Assembly: GCA_031308135.1 (NCBI GenBank)
Contig: JAHLJT010009419.1
Span: 60,620,768 to 60,684,767, forward strand
Source of the DNA: Acheta domesticus
Lineage: Eukaryota > Arthropoda > Insecta > Orthoptera > Gryllidae
Direction: 5' to 3'
DNA length: 64,000 bases
Shown: positions 1-11,945 of the stretch, piece by piece
Layout of the letters: each line of letters starts with the position of its first letter
Position numbering within the stretch: the stretch's first letter is position 1
Program-made: the position numbers and the translations under genes
The notes under the pieces: generated by a model
Database searches by the model: none
The model's input: the letters and a program-made list of their open reading frames with translations, nothing else
Told to the model about the DNA's origin: nothing

Positions 1-2488
1 TGAATGTTCAAAGATTAAAGATGTCTTCTTTAATCTTTAAGATTAAAGATGTAATGATGGAGAAACTTAAGATTTCTTCTTTAATCCCCGCGTTTCGTTT
101 GGTGAAAATTTTTTCAAGAGATAATTGATTTATTTGTAGGTTACAAGCAGCAGTATTATAAAACGTAATAGTTACAAATAATGTATGTGAAGATAGGTGG
201 TGTTGAAACATCACTAGTTTCAAATTGTGCCTACAAAATGGTAAGCTGTCGATAATACGTATAACCGTAATTTAACAGTTGGTCCGTTCTCACCGTAAAC
301 GGACATTGTTTGAGGGTTTCTTGTATTTCTGCCAGATGTGCAAGAGAGATTTGCCTATCAGTTTCCAGAGAGCCTTTAAAGCCATCTGGCTTAACTTCCC
401 ATAACAGTCTACGCAATCCAAGCCCACGTATTTCCTGGAAACCATCATACCGTTAGTGTTGAAGAGAGCGTAATGAGAAGACCAGGATTGTTAATAGAAC
501 AGAAATATTTCGCAATTTTGTTGCAATTAACTTCAACAAAATTTATTAAGTTTTATTTCTTACCAGTTTCTTTTTCGTGTAAATGCCCTTTTCATTCATA
601 GCGCAGTAAAACTGCTATGAATCTTGAACACACTGAAATGCTTTTTGTTAACCGAAAGCGAAGTAAAAATGTTGTTGGAGAGGTTAATTCCTTTGATATA
701 ATGAATAAGATGCCGTTGTCTAATAACTTAATATCTTAATCACTTTCAGTCAACGATCATTGTCAGAGTTGAACAATTTGTAACAAAATTTAAGCTATGT
801 GCAATTTGGAAATAAATTGAAATGAGTAAAATGAAATAAAATTTGATAATTAAATGAAAATGTAATGGCAATATAATGACTGTGAAATATAATAACAATT
901 ATATTTCAAAGTTCGTAAGCAAACTAGATCATACTTGAGTAGAAGCCACTGAACGGAGATACGATGTTCTGCTGTTTCTGAAGGGCCGTAAGCCATAAGA
1001 TACAAAGGGCGACGATGAGGGCGGAGATGGCGCGGGGACTCTGGGTGCAAAGTTTGCTGTCAGCACCGAGCAAAGTTTTCAACTTGGTACTTTTGCTACC
1101 TCTTGCTGCTGATGGAATGTAGCATACAATATAATCTTCGCGCAAAGAGGAGAAATTATTTAAATAAATTGCTTGTCTCTTCTTTACAGTACTTAACGTT
1201 TGTGACATCACAGCAAATTCCGTTTTGTGACGTTCAGTTAACGAACTTTGAAATAATGCGAGCGAAAAACTCAGTGAGAAAGTCTGTACCAAATGAGCAA
1301 ATTTTATTTTAGATCGTCACAGTAGTAAGAATTGCCCATCTTGTTCAGTGTTTCTTCGACAGATAACATTATTTTTGTTTGTTCTTCTATCTCTACTTAC
1401 CCTTACGAATTTTCATCCGGACTAAAATAATTCAATAGAATCCCCGGTAGAGGGCTTTTTTGTTGTTGTTTTTTTGTTTTCTGGACTTGTCTTTTTACCC
1501 AATAATTCAAAATGTAAACGACGTTTCGCATGCTGTTCGCTGTGAGTGATATCAATACAATGTAATGTGATATACTAGGAGGAAATATATCCCATACGAC
1601 TAAGTGTTAGAGTCATAAGTATGGAATCAATTGTGTACTACTTATATGCAAACATCCACTAGACATTAAACTTTTGTTGCAACCTCTAAAAATTACCTTG
1701 TGTAACATAAACAGTTTCTTGGGTTGGAGCCAACTTCATTCATCTCATATTACTGTTGACCTCCCGCTGTGATTTTGCTCACTTAAGAGTACGAAAGTAA
1801 TGTTGACCAAATAATGTAATTACTATATTTGTCTAATGTCTGCGCGATGGTTAAATATTCGAACAATCTATTCCTCCCTTCAAATTCAACGGCATTAGGG
1901 TTCAGCTGAATGATATTTAGCTAGACAATTTAAGTATAGTTAATTAACGCATTGTAAATTCAAAAAGTATTATGTAGCTTCCTGCGTTCTGTTTGGGACC
2001 GATAGGTGGAATTCATTCATTATTGGAATTTCCCCCCGTGTGTTTTTGCCAAAATGGTTGTTTTTATTTCTCGATGAATCAGACATGTTTTCAAGAACGT
2101 TGCTTCATGGTTGACGTGTCCTGTAGTTGCTACGATGTCCACGTTGGAACAAAGAAATTAAAAAGAATGGATTGTTACGAACTGTTTTTGCGTGTAACTG
2201 ATATTGAAAAACAAAGGACGCGTTTCTTTGTATTGGTGTATTTATGTTTATTTAAAGTTTGGAGTAAAATACTCTTAAAATGAGGAGAGAAAAGATAACG
2301 TCTAGTGTGCTGAGACAAAGCGAAGGACCATCTTCGTAATCCCTCAATAAATGTAGCGAAATAACCGAGAAAAAAACAATTGTGATGGGAACATTAAACT
2401 AGAAAATCTAAAATTCTTGCCATTAATATCACTTTAAAAATAGTTTTTACTTTGTTTTTGAAACGTAAAATAACGTAAAAATATTATA
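1..2488. other. Unassigned start of the window
   Basis: AT-rich. The first 90 bases hold short repeated TTTAATCTTTAA/GATTAAAGATG motifs that can form a hairpin. A 122-codon - strand frame (924-1292) with a hydrophobic stretch is not supported by splice or family evidence. Confidence 0.4.
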
Positions 2489-2661
2489 CAGTAAAACTTG
2501 CTCGTTGTGAAATCTCAAGGGAACAGTATTTATTACATGAAATTCCGCATTATGTAATAAAATACTGAGGAATTTATGAATGGCCGGACCGTGATTAATG
2601 TTCATATTAGACATATTAGATATAATGACAACACACGTTCCACATTGAGCAAGTTTTACTG
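2489..2661. mobile_element. Pogo/Tigger-type MITE, 173 bp
   Basis: Ends are inverted repeats: CAGTAAAACTTGCTC on the left and its exact complement GAGCAAGTTTTACTG on the right. The left flank is TA; the right flank is TG, presumably a mutated TA. The CAGT-AAA terminus resembles pogo-like elements. The 136-codon - strand open frame across it is a by-product. Confidence 0.7.
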
Positions 2662-3227
2662 TGTATGGATTTCTGTCGTGGGCTTTTGGTATTGACAACT
2701 GATTAATAGTATGTTTCTTACGATGTGGTATTATTATAATTCTTGAAAATATAGGTCCCTTCCTTTTGTATAAGTCCGTTTTGACGATCACCGATTGATA
2801 AAAGACAACGTTCCCAATCGACTGCACATGCTGCAACATGCTAAAGTTTGTTAGCATACAAGTTGTGGACCGCGGACGTTGCGATGCAAATGTTCAAAAC
2901 TCGAAAAAATGATGCTTTGAGCCAAAAGCTCCGTTACGTTCTGAGGAAGAACTAGTAGGGAAAAGTACCATTCTGATCTTGCTTTGAGAGAGAAACTTTA
3001 GTGAGCGGAAAAATAGAATAGAGCGAACTTTCGAAAAGTGGTCAAATACCGAAGTGTAGACAGAAATGCTTGTGAACATTTTGCTTGGCGACGTGAAGGC
3101 AGGAGCTTGTTGAGAACGCAGATGTGCTGACGCGTCGACTATTTAAAGCAGGTCATACATAAGAAGGGTAGTCCGCCAACGACCGCAAGGCCGTGAATAT
3201 CGCATTTTAATTGTCACGCGGACCTGG

Positions 3228-3310
3228 TGGCGCAGGGACTTGCTACTGCTCCCAAGTACGCGCAGCAGAAAGCTTCATGTTCCAATCCCACGTAACGAAT
3301 GGATGTTTTC
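3228..3310 (+). repeat. tRNA-derived SINE head
   Basis: GGTGGCGCAGGGACTTGC resembles a pol III A box and TGTTCCAATCCCA a B box about 50 bp later. This is the usual layout of a tRNA-derived SINE promoter. The body beyond it was not matched with confidence. Confidence 0.4.
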
Positions 3311-3905
3311 GCAATTTCATCTTTTCACCATTCATCATTTTGCCACAATTTCTTTCAAACTTAAAATTCTCAATGGAAACTGTTCGTGTACCACCTACAT
3401 ACACACCGCCTTTTCCTGAGGGTAAACATATCACATTTTAATATTAAATTTGTTCAAGAATTCGTCATCCCGATCAATGGATGGGGATCCCGGTCAGGGT
3501 GAGCAATATTGTCAACAATTTTAATTTATAAAATGCATTTGTTACTCAGTAACAAGGTCACAACTTGGTTCTCTTTACGTCTGCGAAACACATTTCCGAG
3601 CGTAATTGCGTCCAAAAACAGTGGCAAGTTGGTGGCAGTTATAGATATCGCAGTTTCAGAACCCCTAGTCTGCATTGTTGAAAGGTGATGTGTTTTCACG
3701 ATTTCACCTAATTTTATATTAACACTTTTAAATACAGGTTTCATACTAGAATAGGGTAAAATGTTTTTAACTTATAGGATTCGCTCCAGGAAAGGTCTCG
3801 CCAGGTATTTCCTTGTTACTGTCCTGTGTGACGGAATGTTGCGGGTCAGCCTATCCGCCAAGCATTCCGTCACCCTGCCTCGCCTTTGCGTTTACACAGT
3901 ATTTC

Positions 3906-3906
<1 letters not shown>

Positions 3907-3959
<53 letters not shown>
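3907..3959. repeat. (ATT)n microsatellite at the 3' end of Dong-like copy 1
   Basis: Near-perfect ATT triplets. On the element strand this is a (TAA)n/(AAT)n tail or target. Confidence 0.95.
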
Positions 3960-3960
<1 letters not shown>

Positions 3961-5039
3961 CATTACACCACGACTAAGATGTTACGAGTCGGCTGAATAT
4001 AAAATCTACTCCAGGTTGCAACCAGCTACCTAAGGAGCTGATCCGGTGACTATCAGTGCCTCTACAATACTTTACGCAAAATGTGGGCTGTTCCAAATAA
4101 ACCAATTTCTTGCACTTCCCAGTCTTTTGAATTACCGGGGAGTTTAGAAAAGTTCTTACTCAAATTTTGCGGAACAAATCCCAGAGCTCCGATAACTATC
4201 GGGACGACCTGTGCTTTTACGCCCCACGTTCGGCTGATCTCGATTTCCAAACTCATGTATTTAAGACGTTTCTCTGCCTCCTTGGTAACGACGTTTTGAT
4301 CGCAAGGTACAGCAACATCGACACGTAAACACGATTTTTTCTCCAAATCCCGGATAACAATATCCGGTTTGTTTGCCTCTATCGTGCGATCAGTCTGAAT
4401 TTGTTGGTCGTACAATATCGTACACAATCCAACATCACCGACTTCACCGGTTTTGGAGAGTGTTCGTACCACTTGGGGCATGTGTTCCGAACTTCGAGGG
4501 CGGTACAGATCTGCCAGTGGAGGTAGCTACACACCCTGTCGTGTCTTTTCAAGTATTCGGTCTTTGCTAGGATTGGACAAGCTGAGACAATATGATCAAT
4601 GGTTTCGACGTGTTCCTGGCAAATGCGGCATTTGTCATCTTGGGATATTTTGAGAACCGCTTTATCATAATGTCGTGTTCTCAAGGCCTGATCCTGGGCA
4701 GCTATTACAAGTGCTTCCGATTCTGGCTTCATTCTTCCCCTTTTAAGCCACATAAATGATTGATCTTTATTGATCTGCACCTTGTCCATTCTTTTTAGGT
4801 ATTGTCCGTGGAGTGGTTTGTCTCTCCACGACTTCTTTAACATTTTTTGTGTCTCAGTTTTCATTTTATGTAGCATCAGAAGTTCAGTGTCTCTGTCATT
4901 CTGCGTGTCGTGCAGAGTTTTCTTTGCAATGCTTCTTGGTACACTAACAATGCCTCTGTTTCCCATTCTTCGGTCAGATTTCATGACCTGCCTCATTAGA
5001 GGGTCATCTTGATGGCTGACTACATACTTTCTCATCCCG
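3960..5039 (-). mobile_element. Dong/R4-like non-LTR retrotransposon, 5'-truncated copy 1, between (ATT)n tracts
   Basis: Reading right to left, one frame (about 5020-4380) ends in a CCHC knuckle (CRICQEHVETIDHIVSAC, spacing C-x2-C-x8-H-x4-C). A second frame (4481-4062) carries a restriction-like endonuclease block (PDIVIRDLE, then VDVAVP and a Lys/Tyr-rich helix). The two overlap but are in different frames, so the copy is frameshifted. Its left (3') end meets (ATT)n at 3907-3959 and its right end an imperfect (ATT)n at 5040-5091. Dong elements are known to insert into TAA repeats, which fits. No reverse transcriptase core remains. Confidence 0.85.
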
Positions 5040-5091
5040 ACTATTATTATTTTTATTATTATTATTATTTTATTATTATTATTAAATTCAT
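5040..5091. repeat. Imperfect (ATT)n tract at the 5' side of Dong-like copy 1
   Basis: ATT triplets interrupted by extra Ts. Probably the other half of the target array. Confidence 0.85.
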
Positions 5092-5325
5092 TGTTTCTGG
5101 TGGCTCCAAAAATCACAATAAATGAATGCTGAATAATGTATCAAAAGCATGTGATTTTTTTAAAAAGTATTATTTCATAGAACCAGTTTAACTGATAGAT
5201 TTCGTTATAATAATTATTTGTGCGTCAAAAACCTGCAATTAAAAGAACGTTGCTAAATTTATGGAGTCTGGAATATTATAGGTCACAGTTGGTTAAAAAA
5301 ATGATAATTATTCCAGCATTAACCT

Positions 5326-5331
5326 TTATTA

Positions 5332-5375
<44 letters not shown>
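5326..5375. repeat. (ATT)n microsatellite
   Basis: About 16 ATT units with no element attached that I can recognise. It lies 235 bp from the preceding tract. Confidence 0.95.
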
Positions 5376-5376
<1 letters not shown>

Positions 5377-5810
5377 GAATAATGTGTGATGCTGAAATTA
5401 TTGATCGTTTTGTAACATCTTTGCACCCTTTTGGTCCTAAAACGTAACTAATTGGCATCTCCTACTCTGTTTACGGCCATACTGTCTTGCCCTCTCAATC
5501 TCAAATAGCGCCCACCCGCCGGACTGTAGTGCACGTTGGTATACGGACTTAACGGAGAGCGCCGGCCTCTTAGACGCAAGTTTCGTTGGCAAACACTTTC
5601 CTTGACCCCCGTCTCCGTATTCTTTGATTCTGTGTGCATACTTATTTACACCCTGTGTAGTAGCTGGTGTATGTGAGTGAGTATTAAGTGTTTCCGACAT
5701 GTCAGCTTCTTTGTTGATTAGTCCTGTGTGCGAGGTGCGTAATATATCCCGGAAGATGGCAGTGTTCCTTCATTCGCAGTGGCATGGGTTAAATTTATTT
5801 TGAGGGAAAC
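5376..5810. other. Unassigned stretch
   Basis: Moderately GC-rich at 5460-5640, otherwise ordinary. No gene, terminal repeat or SINE motif recognised. Confidence 0.4.
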
Positions 5811-5819
5811 AATTTAATT

Positions 5820-6930
5820 TCAGATGGAAGGTTTTAAATTTTTCACATGGACATGGCAACAAATGGATAATTTATAACAACTTGTAAAGACAGCACTGGT
5901 AATTGTAATAACTTGTAATTCAAACTCTATTTTCAATAACTCTAAAAATACTCTTGATGACGTGAGAGTTTCTGCACTGTTGCCTTCGACAATATTTTCA
6001 AACAAATTCATAAGAGGTTCTCGACATTCGTTCATAATTTACTATTGTAATTTTAGCTGCTTTTGGAAGCCTTTTTTTTAACTTCATTGTCTAGTGCATG
6101 GCAACGTTTAGGAGACTACGAGAAAAATGTTGATAAACTAGTTAAAGTTTTGAAAAATATTTTACATTCTTTAATTTTGGAAACTGACTGAGATAACATC
6201 AAATTTAATTTATGAGCAAAACAGTGCATTAGGGAATGCCTGTTTCACTTTAACCTGTAGCCCATTTAAATGACCAGCCATCGCCACAGCACCGTCATAA
6301 CTTTGATTCACATTTTAAATCTTCAACAATATCTCTTAGAAATCTATATAAAGCTTCTGCCGTTCTGTGTGAAGAGACGTCTTGGAATCTAAGGAATCTC
6401 TCTTCAACATTTCGTTCCGCATGTAAATAACGCACTACTTCTGACAATTGGCTTAGATTTTCACCATCTGTACTCTTATCTAATGCAATGGCAACGAAAT
6501 TACTATTATTTATTTCTTTTTTAATGTTTTGGAAATAAACATTTACAGCCGAAGATATTACGTCATTTTGAATCAAATTTGAAGTACCAAGAAATACAGA
6601 TGAATTCTCGAGATGCTCCGCCTAAAATGGATCATGTTTTGCTACTAAGTGTACCAAATCTTTAAAATTCCCTATATTTTGAGGAGTCAAATGACTGATC
6701 ATGTCGAAAACTGAGTTCGTGGAATCCTAGAAAGCACACAACATCAATGAGTCTCTTTAATATTTCGTGTTTTTTTTCTCACAGTCTAGTTATGTTTCTG
6801 GTGCGATATTTTCATCTGTTCATCTAAAGCATGATCAATTCTGTGTGTTGAATTGAAAGCTTTTAACTTCAAAATACTGGTCAAATGATTTTTACAACTT
6901 GAATGTCTTTTTACTAAATCAGTAAGTAAT
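5820..6930 (-). pseudogene. Decayed hAT transposase of the ZMYM1/DUF4371 type
   Basis: On the - strand, from 6930 down, frames can be followed piecewise: a CKNHLTSILKLKAFNSTHR start, KKHEILKRLIDVVCFLG, then a segment around 6295-6576 with FVAIALDKSTDGENLSQLS. After that come YDGAVAMAGHLNGLQVK and a frameshifted MHCFAHKLNLMLSQ. These match, in order, the DUF4371 and hAT catalytic-core blocks of ZMYM1-like proteins. Stops (for example after HDPF) and at least two frameshifts show it is inactive. The C-terminal segment (5820-6035) still shows FLELLKIEFELQVIT. No terminal repeats were found. Confidence 0.85.
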
Positions 6931-7454
6931 TATTTAAAGTTTGAATGAAGTCTTGACAAATGTGCAGCACAAAAAAATATGGACTCGAAGAAATAATAAA
7001 TTAATACCACTGAACCGATAAGCACATGCGGAGCCCACCGCACACGCGCTGTGAGTCATGCTGTAAGCAACAGGCCGATTGCTTCCAAAGGCAACCTCGA
7101 CGGAATGAGCGCACGCGCGCCCACCACACGCGCCAATATATCTGCTGAGAATAACATTCCTATGAGACGCTGGAAGCAGTCAGCCCAGTGCTTCCAAAGA
7201 GTTTTACAGGCGATCTCTACCCCTTCTATTGCTGACAATAATAATTATGTGCTCATTTTGGAAAGATAAGATTGTCGCGCCCAATTTAAAGTGGTTTTAC
7301 TTGGAATACAAGTAAATGATTCTAAATTACTAGTCAAATGGTATTTAAAGGAAACGATAGGGGAAGCAATACTTCCCTTGCTTCCACGGAATAAACGCCC
7401 GTGTTGAATGGTCATACCTACACGTAGCCTTTTGGTGTTTCTCCCTTCAGATCT

Positions 7455-7775
7455 CTCCCGCCGGAATAAGCTCTAAGCATCCGACTCGTCTCCCAGCATG
7501 TCTGGTAGTGAAAATCATGTAAAATGTCTGTGTGAGGGGGAAAAGATTAAGGATATATCGCTTGTGGATCGTGGCCCGTTCCTTAAAACATTGACATAGC
7601 ATTCGTCTTATATTCTTCGAAGATACCTAGGAAAACTATCGAATCCATCAGCCGACCACTAGAATTTTCCTCCGGACAGCGACTGAATTCGATCTAGATG
7701 TGTAGTTAGTGTCTAAAATCCGCCACCGAGTGACTCGAATGCTAACATCCCGGTCACAGACGCTGCCGCGTCAAC
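7455..7775 (-). repeat. SINE family A copy (reverse)
   Basis: Shows the shared family landmarks in reverse: a GAATAAGCTCTAAGC / CTCCCAGCATGTCTGGTAGTG body, then CAGCCGACCACTAGAATTTTC and a head-like end near 7740-7775. Diverged, with an internal rearrangement. Confidence 0.7.
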
Positions 7776-8335
7776 TGTTGTCAGTGAGCCATCTCAGTCG
7801 CTCTAGTAGCTGGTATTCGCCTTGCAGTGAAGCGCAGGCGCGCGTGCAGCGAGCACGTGGCAAGGCCTCCCACGCGCAGCAACGTCTTCTTCCAAAGCAC
7901 ATCTGCCATGCACCCAGAGGTTTGGTTGCCTTGTGTTCGTCGGAAGGAATGCGTTCGCGCAGGCTGTGGGCCGGTGCGCGACAGAGAGAGGTGCGATGAG
8001 GCTAGGTACAGTTTTCGTAGAAGGAACTTTGATGATTTTTTTTATTACATTGCTTTGAAAATAGATGATGTATGAAGCACTTTGGATGTGTTTGAACTAT
8101 CTTTAGATTAACAGAAAATAGTGGTTAGAAATTAGAAAAATATTTCAAATACTAAAATCTTTCGTTTGAACCGGGCTGATTAAAAAATGTTGCTATTTAA
8201 TATTTTTTTAGTAATGCCTTTTCTAAGATTATTTTTTTCTCTAATTCTTATTGGGAACTGTAGTGTAAAATTCAAGTAAAAGATTTTCTAGGGTAAAGTA
8301 ATCAGTAAATTCCGAACCATTTCTGTAGCAAATCA
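7776..8335. other. Unassigned stretch
   Basis: 7800-8000 is GC-rich with short overlapping open frames, then AT-rich. No conserved product or repeat recognised. Confidence 0.4.
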
Positions 8336-8339
8336 CCTC

Positions 8340-8900
8340 AATAGCACTTTTAATTATTATTTTCGTACCTTACTACGTACTTGCGTAGTAAAAAGAAAGT
8401 ATTGTAATGTTGAGCCAGAAATCGGCCTTTTTTCGATAGTACAAGTATTGTGGAGCCTTGGTATAAAAAAGAGGATAAATCTTGTACCTGGTGTAGTAAA
8501 TTCCTTTTCCTAACATGCTGTGTAGTCAAAATCCAGATTTTGTGGATCCTTCATGCAGACCAATCGATTGGCGACAAAACCTCTGTATGTCGGCGTGTTT
8601 ATCTGCCCTTCCGTCTGTGCACAATACGTGCGCTGAAACCATTCAGATGATTTTCTCCAAAATTGATATTACCCGATCGATCTGAACGAACTCAAGGTCT
8701 TGCGAGTTTGAAACGTGTATTTTGATTTGTCGGAGTACATTACATGATGCCCCAACAGTTTCAAAATTTTCTCAAAAATGTCACCAATTGTTTGATTACT
8801 TTTTCCTTGGATAGAGTAAAGGACGCTCATCCCCTGTTCGTTAAAATAAGTGAATTTTCGAAAATTGTAAAAGTTCCGATTTTTTTCGGCGTTTCCCTTC
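8340..8900 (+). repeat. Unclassified interspersed repeat U, copy 1
   Basis: Shares an ordered set of blocks with 26700-27130, 54590-54790 and, in reverse, 34560-35115. The blocks are a TACGTA..GTAGTAAA start, TAACATGCTGTGTAGT, a CGTCCGTCTGT-like middle, CCAAAATTGAT, and here also a CAAAATTTTCTCAAAAA / CTTGGATAG 3' part. No coding capacity, terminal repeats or pol III boxes recognised. Confidence 0.65.
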
Positions 8901-9149
8901 AATTACAATACTGAAGATGGAATATAGGAAGGAAGATACGAAGGTTAGAGAAATCAAATTATCTATATTACCCATATATCACCCGAATGTATAGGTTCTA
9001 TGAATTTCAAAGGGAATATGGCGAATGGGAACGCAATATATTTCACCAGTGAAGAAGTAAGTTTTCATTCGCAGTTGGGAAATAAATCATTCTTTCCCAA
9101 TCAAAGAAATGAAAGCGCGTAGTCTTCATATTTAGTTAATGAACGCACT

Positions 9150-9400
9150 TTGGGGATGATTCCAGGCGCGTCGGCTGTTAAGGTAGTTAGTCCTCTAAGT
9201 GAAGAGCATGTTTTGCTTGGGAGTTGGCGATGATTATCTTCCGCTGGATGGTGAGATCCGACGCCGACGTACCGTCGGCTAGCGGGATTTACCCAACCAG
9301 GTATCTCCCACCAGCGGCGCACCGACCCAGCCGGGACAAGCTCTAAGCTCGCGACCGGTCTCCCGAGAAGTGTGGTAGTGTAGCGCATTTTGAACCCGAG
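9150..9400 (-). repeat. SINE family A body and tail (reverse)
   Basis: Begins with the complement of the family 3' end (ATTCCAGGCGCGTCGGC), then TACCGTCGGCTAGCGGG, GCCGGGACAAGCTCTAAGC and GACCGGTCTCCCG. The head is missing. Confidence 0.85.
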
Positions 9401-9967
9401 AAACTGTACCCTTAAAAACCATGTATTAATAATGTGTTTGCGCGCGAAAGGCCCGGTGTAGAGTCGGCAACGTAGAAGTGTGTGTGTGGGGGGGGTGAAC
9501 TGGAATTCCCATAGAGGGCGCTGCGTGGGCGTCAGCGCGCGGAAGCCGAACGTTTGTGGTGCAACGCGCACCCGACAGTGAATCAACCGGGGCTATTTTG
9601 ACTCGCGCGCTCACTTGAAGATGCATCGCCACGCGCGTGTTGATGGAAGTCAGTGCCCTCGGATTTCTCGGCGGAAAAGGCGGCAACGTCCTTGGAATGT
9701 GGTGCAACGCCCGAAAGCCCGTTGCTCTTCATTCTATTGTGGAGTAATTGCTGAAATGATTTGTCTGCGCATGCGGGTAAACAAGTGCAGGAGAATGTCC
9801 TTCCCCTTTTTTTCCATATCCGCCTGTGAGGTCGTCGGGAAACTGGGACAGTTTCGGCCTCGTCCTGTCCTCTCCCTCTCACAAGTAACAGTCACTCACG
9901 GTTCCCTTCACACTGACCTCTGTCCTCCGACCTTATTTACACGCTTCCTTTTCACGAACGTATCCGA

Positions 9968-10504
9968 CCGGGAGAGGTGGCTCAGTGCATCAACAGATGT
10001 CACTGCAGTGCCTGTGGTCGGGAGGTGCCAGGTTCGAGTCCCAACGGCGGTACGATTTTCTTCATTAGTGCAAAAGCTAGGTCGAATTCAGTCAATCTAG
10101 AGAATTCTAGCGGCCGGCTGCTCTGATCGGTAGATGTCCGTGGTTTCTCCGTTTAGTACCAGGCGAATGCCGGAGCAGTACCCTAACAAATGAGCCACGG
10201 ACCGCTTTCCTTCCTCTTCCTTGTCCTATCCTCACCCCTTACACACGCACTAACATGCATTACTCTACGACACGCGCCGGGAGACCGGTTGGGGGCTTAG
10301 AGCTTGTTCCAGCTGAGGCAGTGCCTCGTTGGTGGGAGATACTTTGGTGGGGAAAAGCCCCGCTAGTCGACGGTAGGTCGGCGCCGGATCTCGCCATCCA
10401 CCGGGGGAAGACCATCGCCTCCTCCCGATAAAAAACATGCACTATACTTACGGGACTGGCCTCATTAGTTGACGCGCCTGGAATCACTAACAATCAATCA
10501 ATCA
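9968..10504 (+). repeat. SINE family A, full-length copy
   Basis: The tRNA-like head has an A-box region GAGGTGGCTCAGTGCATC and a B box GGTTCGAGTCCC at 10031-10042. The body carries CGGCTGCTCTGATCGGTAG, GAGACCGGTTGGGGGCTTAG and GTCGACGGTAGGTCGGCGCC. It ends ACGCGCCTGGAATCACTAAC followed by a short CAAT-repeat tail. About 540 bp, long for a SINE. Used here as the reference for the other copies. Confidence 0.88.
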
Positions 10505-11570
10505 CGAACGTTTCCGGAGTTTTAGCGAATGTGCGCTTGCGCAGACCGGCTTTTCTGCCGTTGAAGCTCATTAAACCTAAGAATCATTCATTAGTGCCTT
10601 TAGCATGATCCGAACAATGAAAAATTTCCAATGTTTCTTCGAGAGTAAACAATCTTCGTGTTCAACTAAACTTTGTTCGAATGTGGAAAAATTGCGCATG
10701 AAATATGTCACATGAAATAAAATACAAGGTACCATGTTGCAAACTGCATGCACGCGACTTTCTTAATACTCCAAGGCAGTTTTTCTTGTCCATCTGCTTC
10801 CAAACGCTCTCTGCACACAATGATTCGCAGTTTCATTCACACATCGACTTTATCAGTTATTCACCAACATGTTCTTCATCGCTAGAAAGCAGTGTGTCTA
10901 GAACGCAGGTATAGGAAATCGTCAGATATGGCAGTCTTCCTGATGATTAGGGGCATAAAGAGTTAAGATGAACGAAGTGGAATGGTTATCATATTGCAGG
11001 CGAATCCATTTTCATTATGAATGCGTTTTGCTTATGGAAGCCCCCTGAATTGTGTTTGTGCTTGAATTAATGTATTTATTTCACACATTTCATTTGCTTA
11101 TTTTTCGTTCGGGTCACTTGCGCAGAGAGAGCGTAACATTCGGACGTTTCCACCAAGCTTCCTTCGAAGCCTGCCCTCGCCGCGGCAATTGAGGTTTTAA
11201 TTTAATGTGTTTATTGTCAAAATACAGCCAAATAATGTAGTATGTGACGTACGGGGAAGAAGTATAATCTGCAAAAGCAAAACAAGGGATCCTATCTGAA
11301 TTTGCTCTGTAGATCAAGGGAAACTGGACGAAAAACTAATGAAGATGGCGTTCATTGACTCAGAAGCTGAAGTACAAAACTTGATTGATTGCATGAGCGC
11401 ACCATTTTGTAGCTTCTAGAATTTGACTCTCACTTACGCCTCTAGAAGTGTGTCTGTCATACCGGATGCCATGGCTCAGCGAAAGCATTGGCATTGACTG
11501 TTCAGCGTCACAGAGAGGATGGTACCTAGCTGGGACGAATTCAACAACCGTCGTTATGAGAATTATTGCG
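10505..11570. other. Unassigned intergenic stretch
   Basis: Mixed composition. No gene, terminal repeats or match to the repeat families of this window seen. Confidence 0.4.
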
Positions 11571-11945
11571 ACCACCTGCTCTGATCGGTAGTTTTTCGTG
11601 GTTTCGATCGTGTTGTGATCAGAATCAGGCGAAAGCCGAAGCAGGTCATTCTACTGGCCCACGGACCGTACACGAACTTTCCTTTTTAACCCTTTGTCCC
11701 TTCTTCTCTCCCTTACAGACACACTCGCACGCACTTAATTTTACTACACCACCACCCACGGGAGCTTCCCGTACAGATTGTCCCGGGTGAGCGGTGACTC
11801 GCTGGGGGAGATATCAGGAGGGGAATCCCCGTGTGCCGAGGGGAATCCCCGCGTATGTGGGTGCCGAGTCTAAAGTTCCAACGGAGAAGGAACATCGCGG
11901 AGTATAACTTTAATTACACTTATGGGATTAATGAGCATAGTAATA
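11571..11945 (+). repeat. SINE family A copy lacking the tRNA-like head
   Basis: Starts at CTGCTCTGATCGGTAG, includes AGGCGAAAGCCGAAGCAG and GCCCACGGACCGTACAC, and ends near TACACTTATGGGATTAATGA. A GGGGAATCCCC segment is duplicated at about 11820-11850. Confidence 0.75.

Noticed and set aside
924..1292. 122-codon - strand frame with a hydrophobic helix like a signal peptide
   Set aside because: No family resemblance, no convincing splice sites and no neighbouring exons.
2447..2857. 136-codon - strand open frame
   Set aside because: It spans a MITE with clear inverted ends, has no recognisable domain and looks like AT-rich background.
10031..10042. tRNA gene (GGTTCGAGTCCC B box)
   Set aside because: The surrounding sequence does not fold into a full cloverleaf and recurs with a long body in other copies; it is a SINE head.
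9101..10100. Long overlapping frames of 161 codons on both strands
   Set aside because: They lie largely on SINE family A copies and GC-rich spacer; the translations change meaning between copies.
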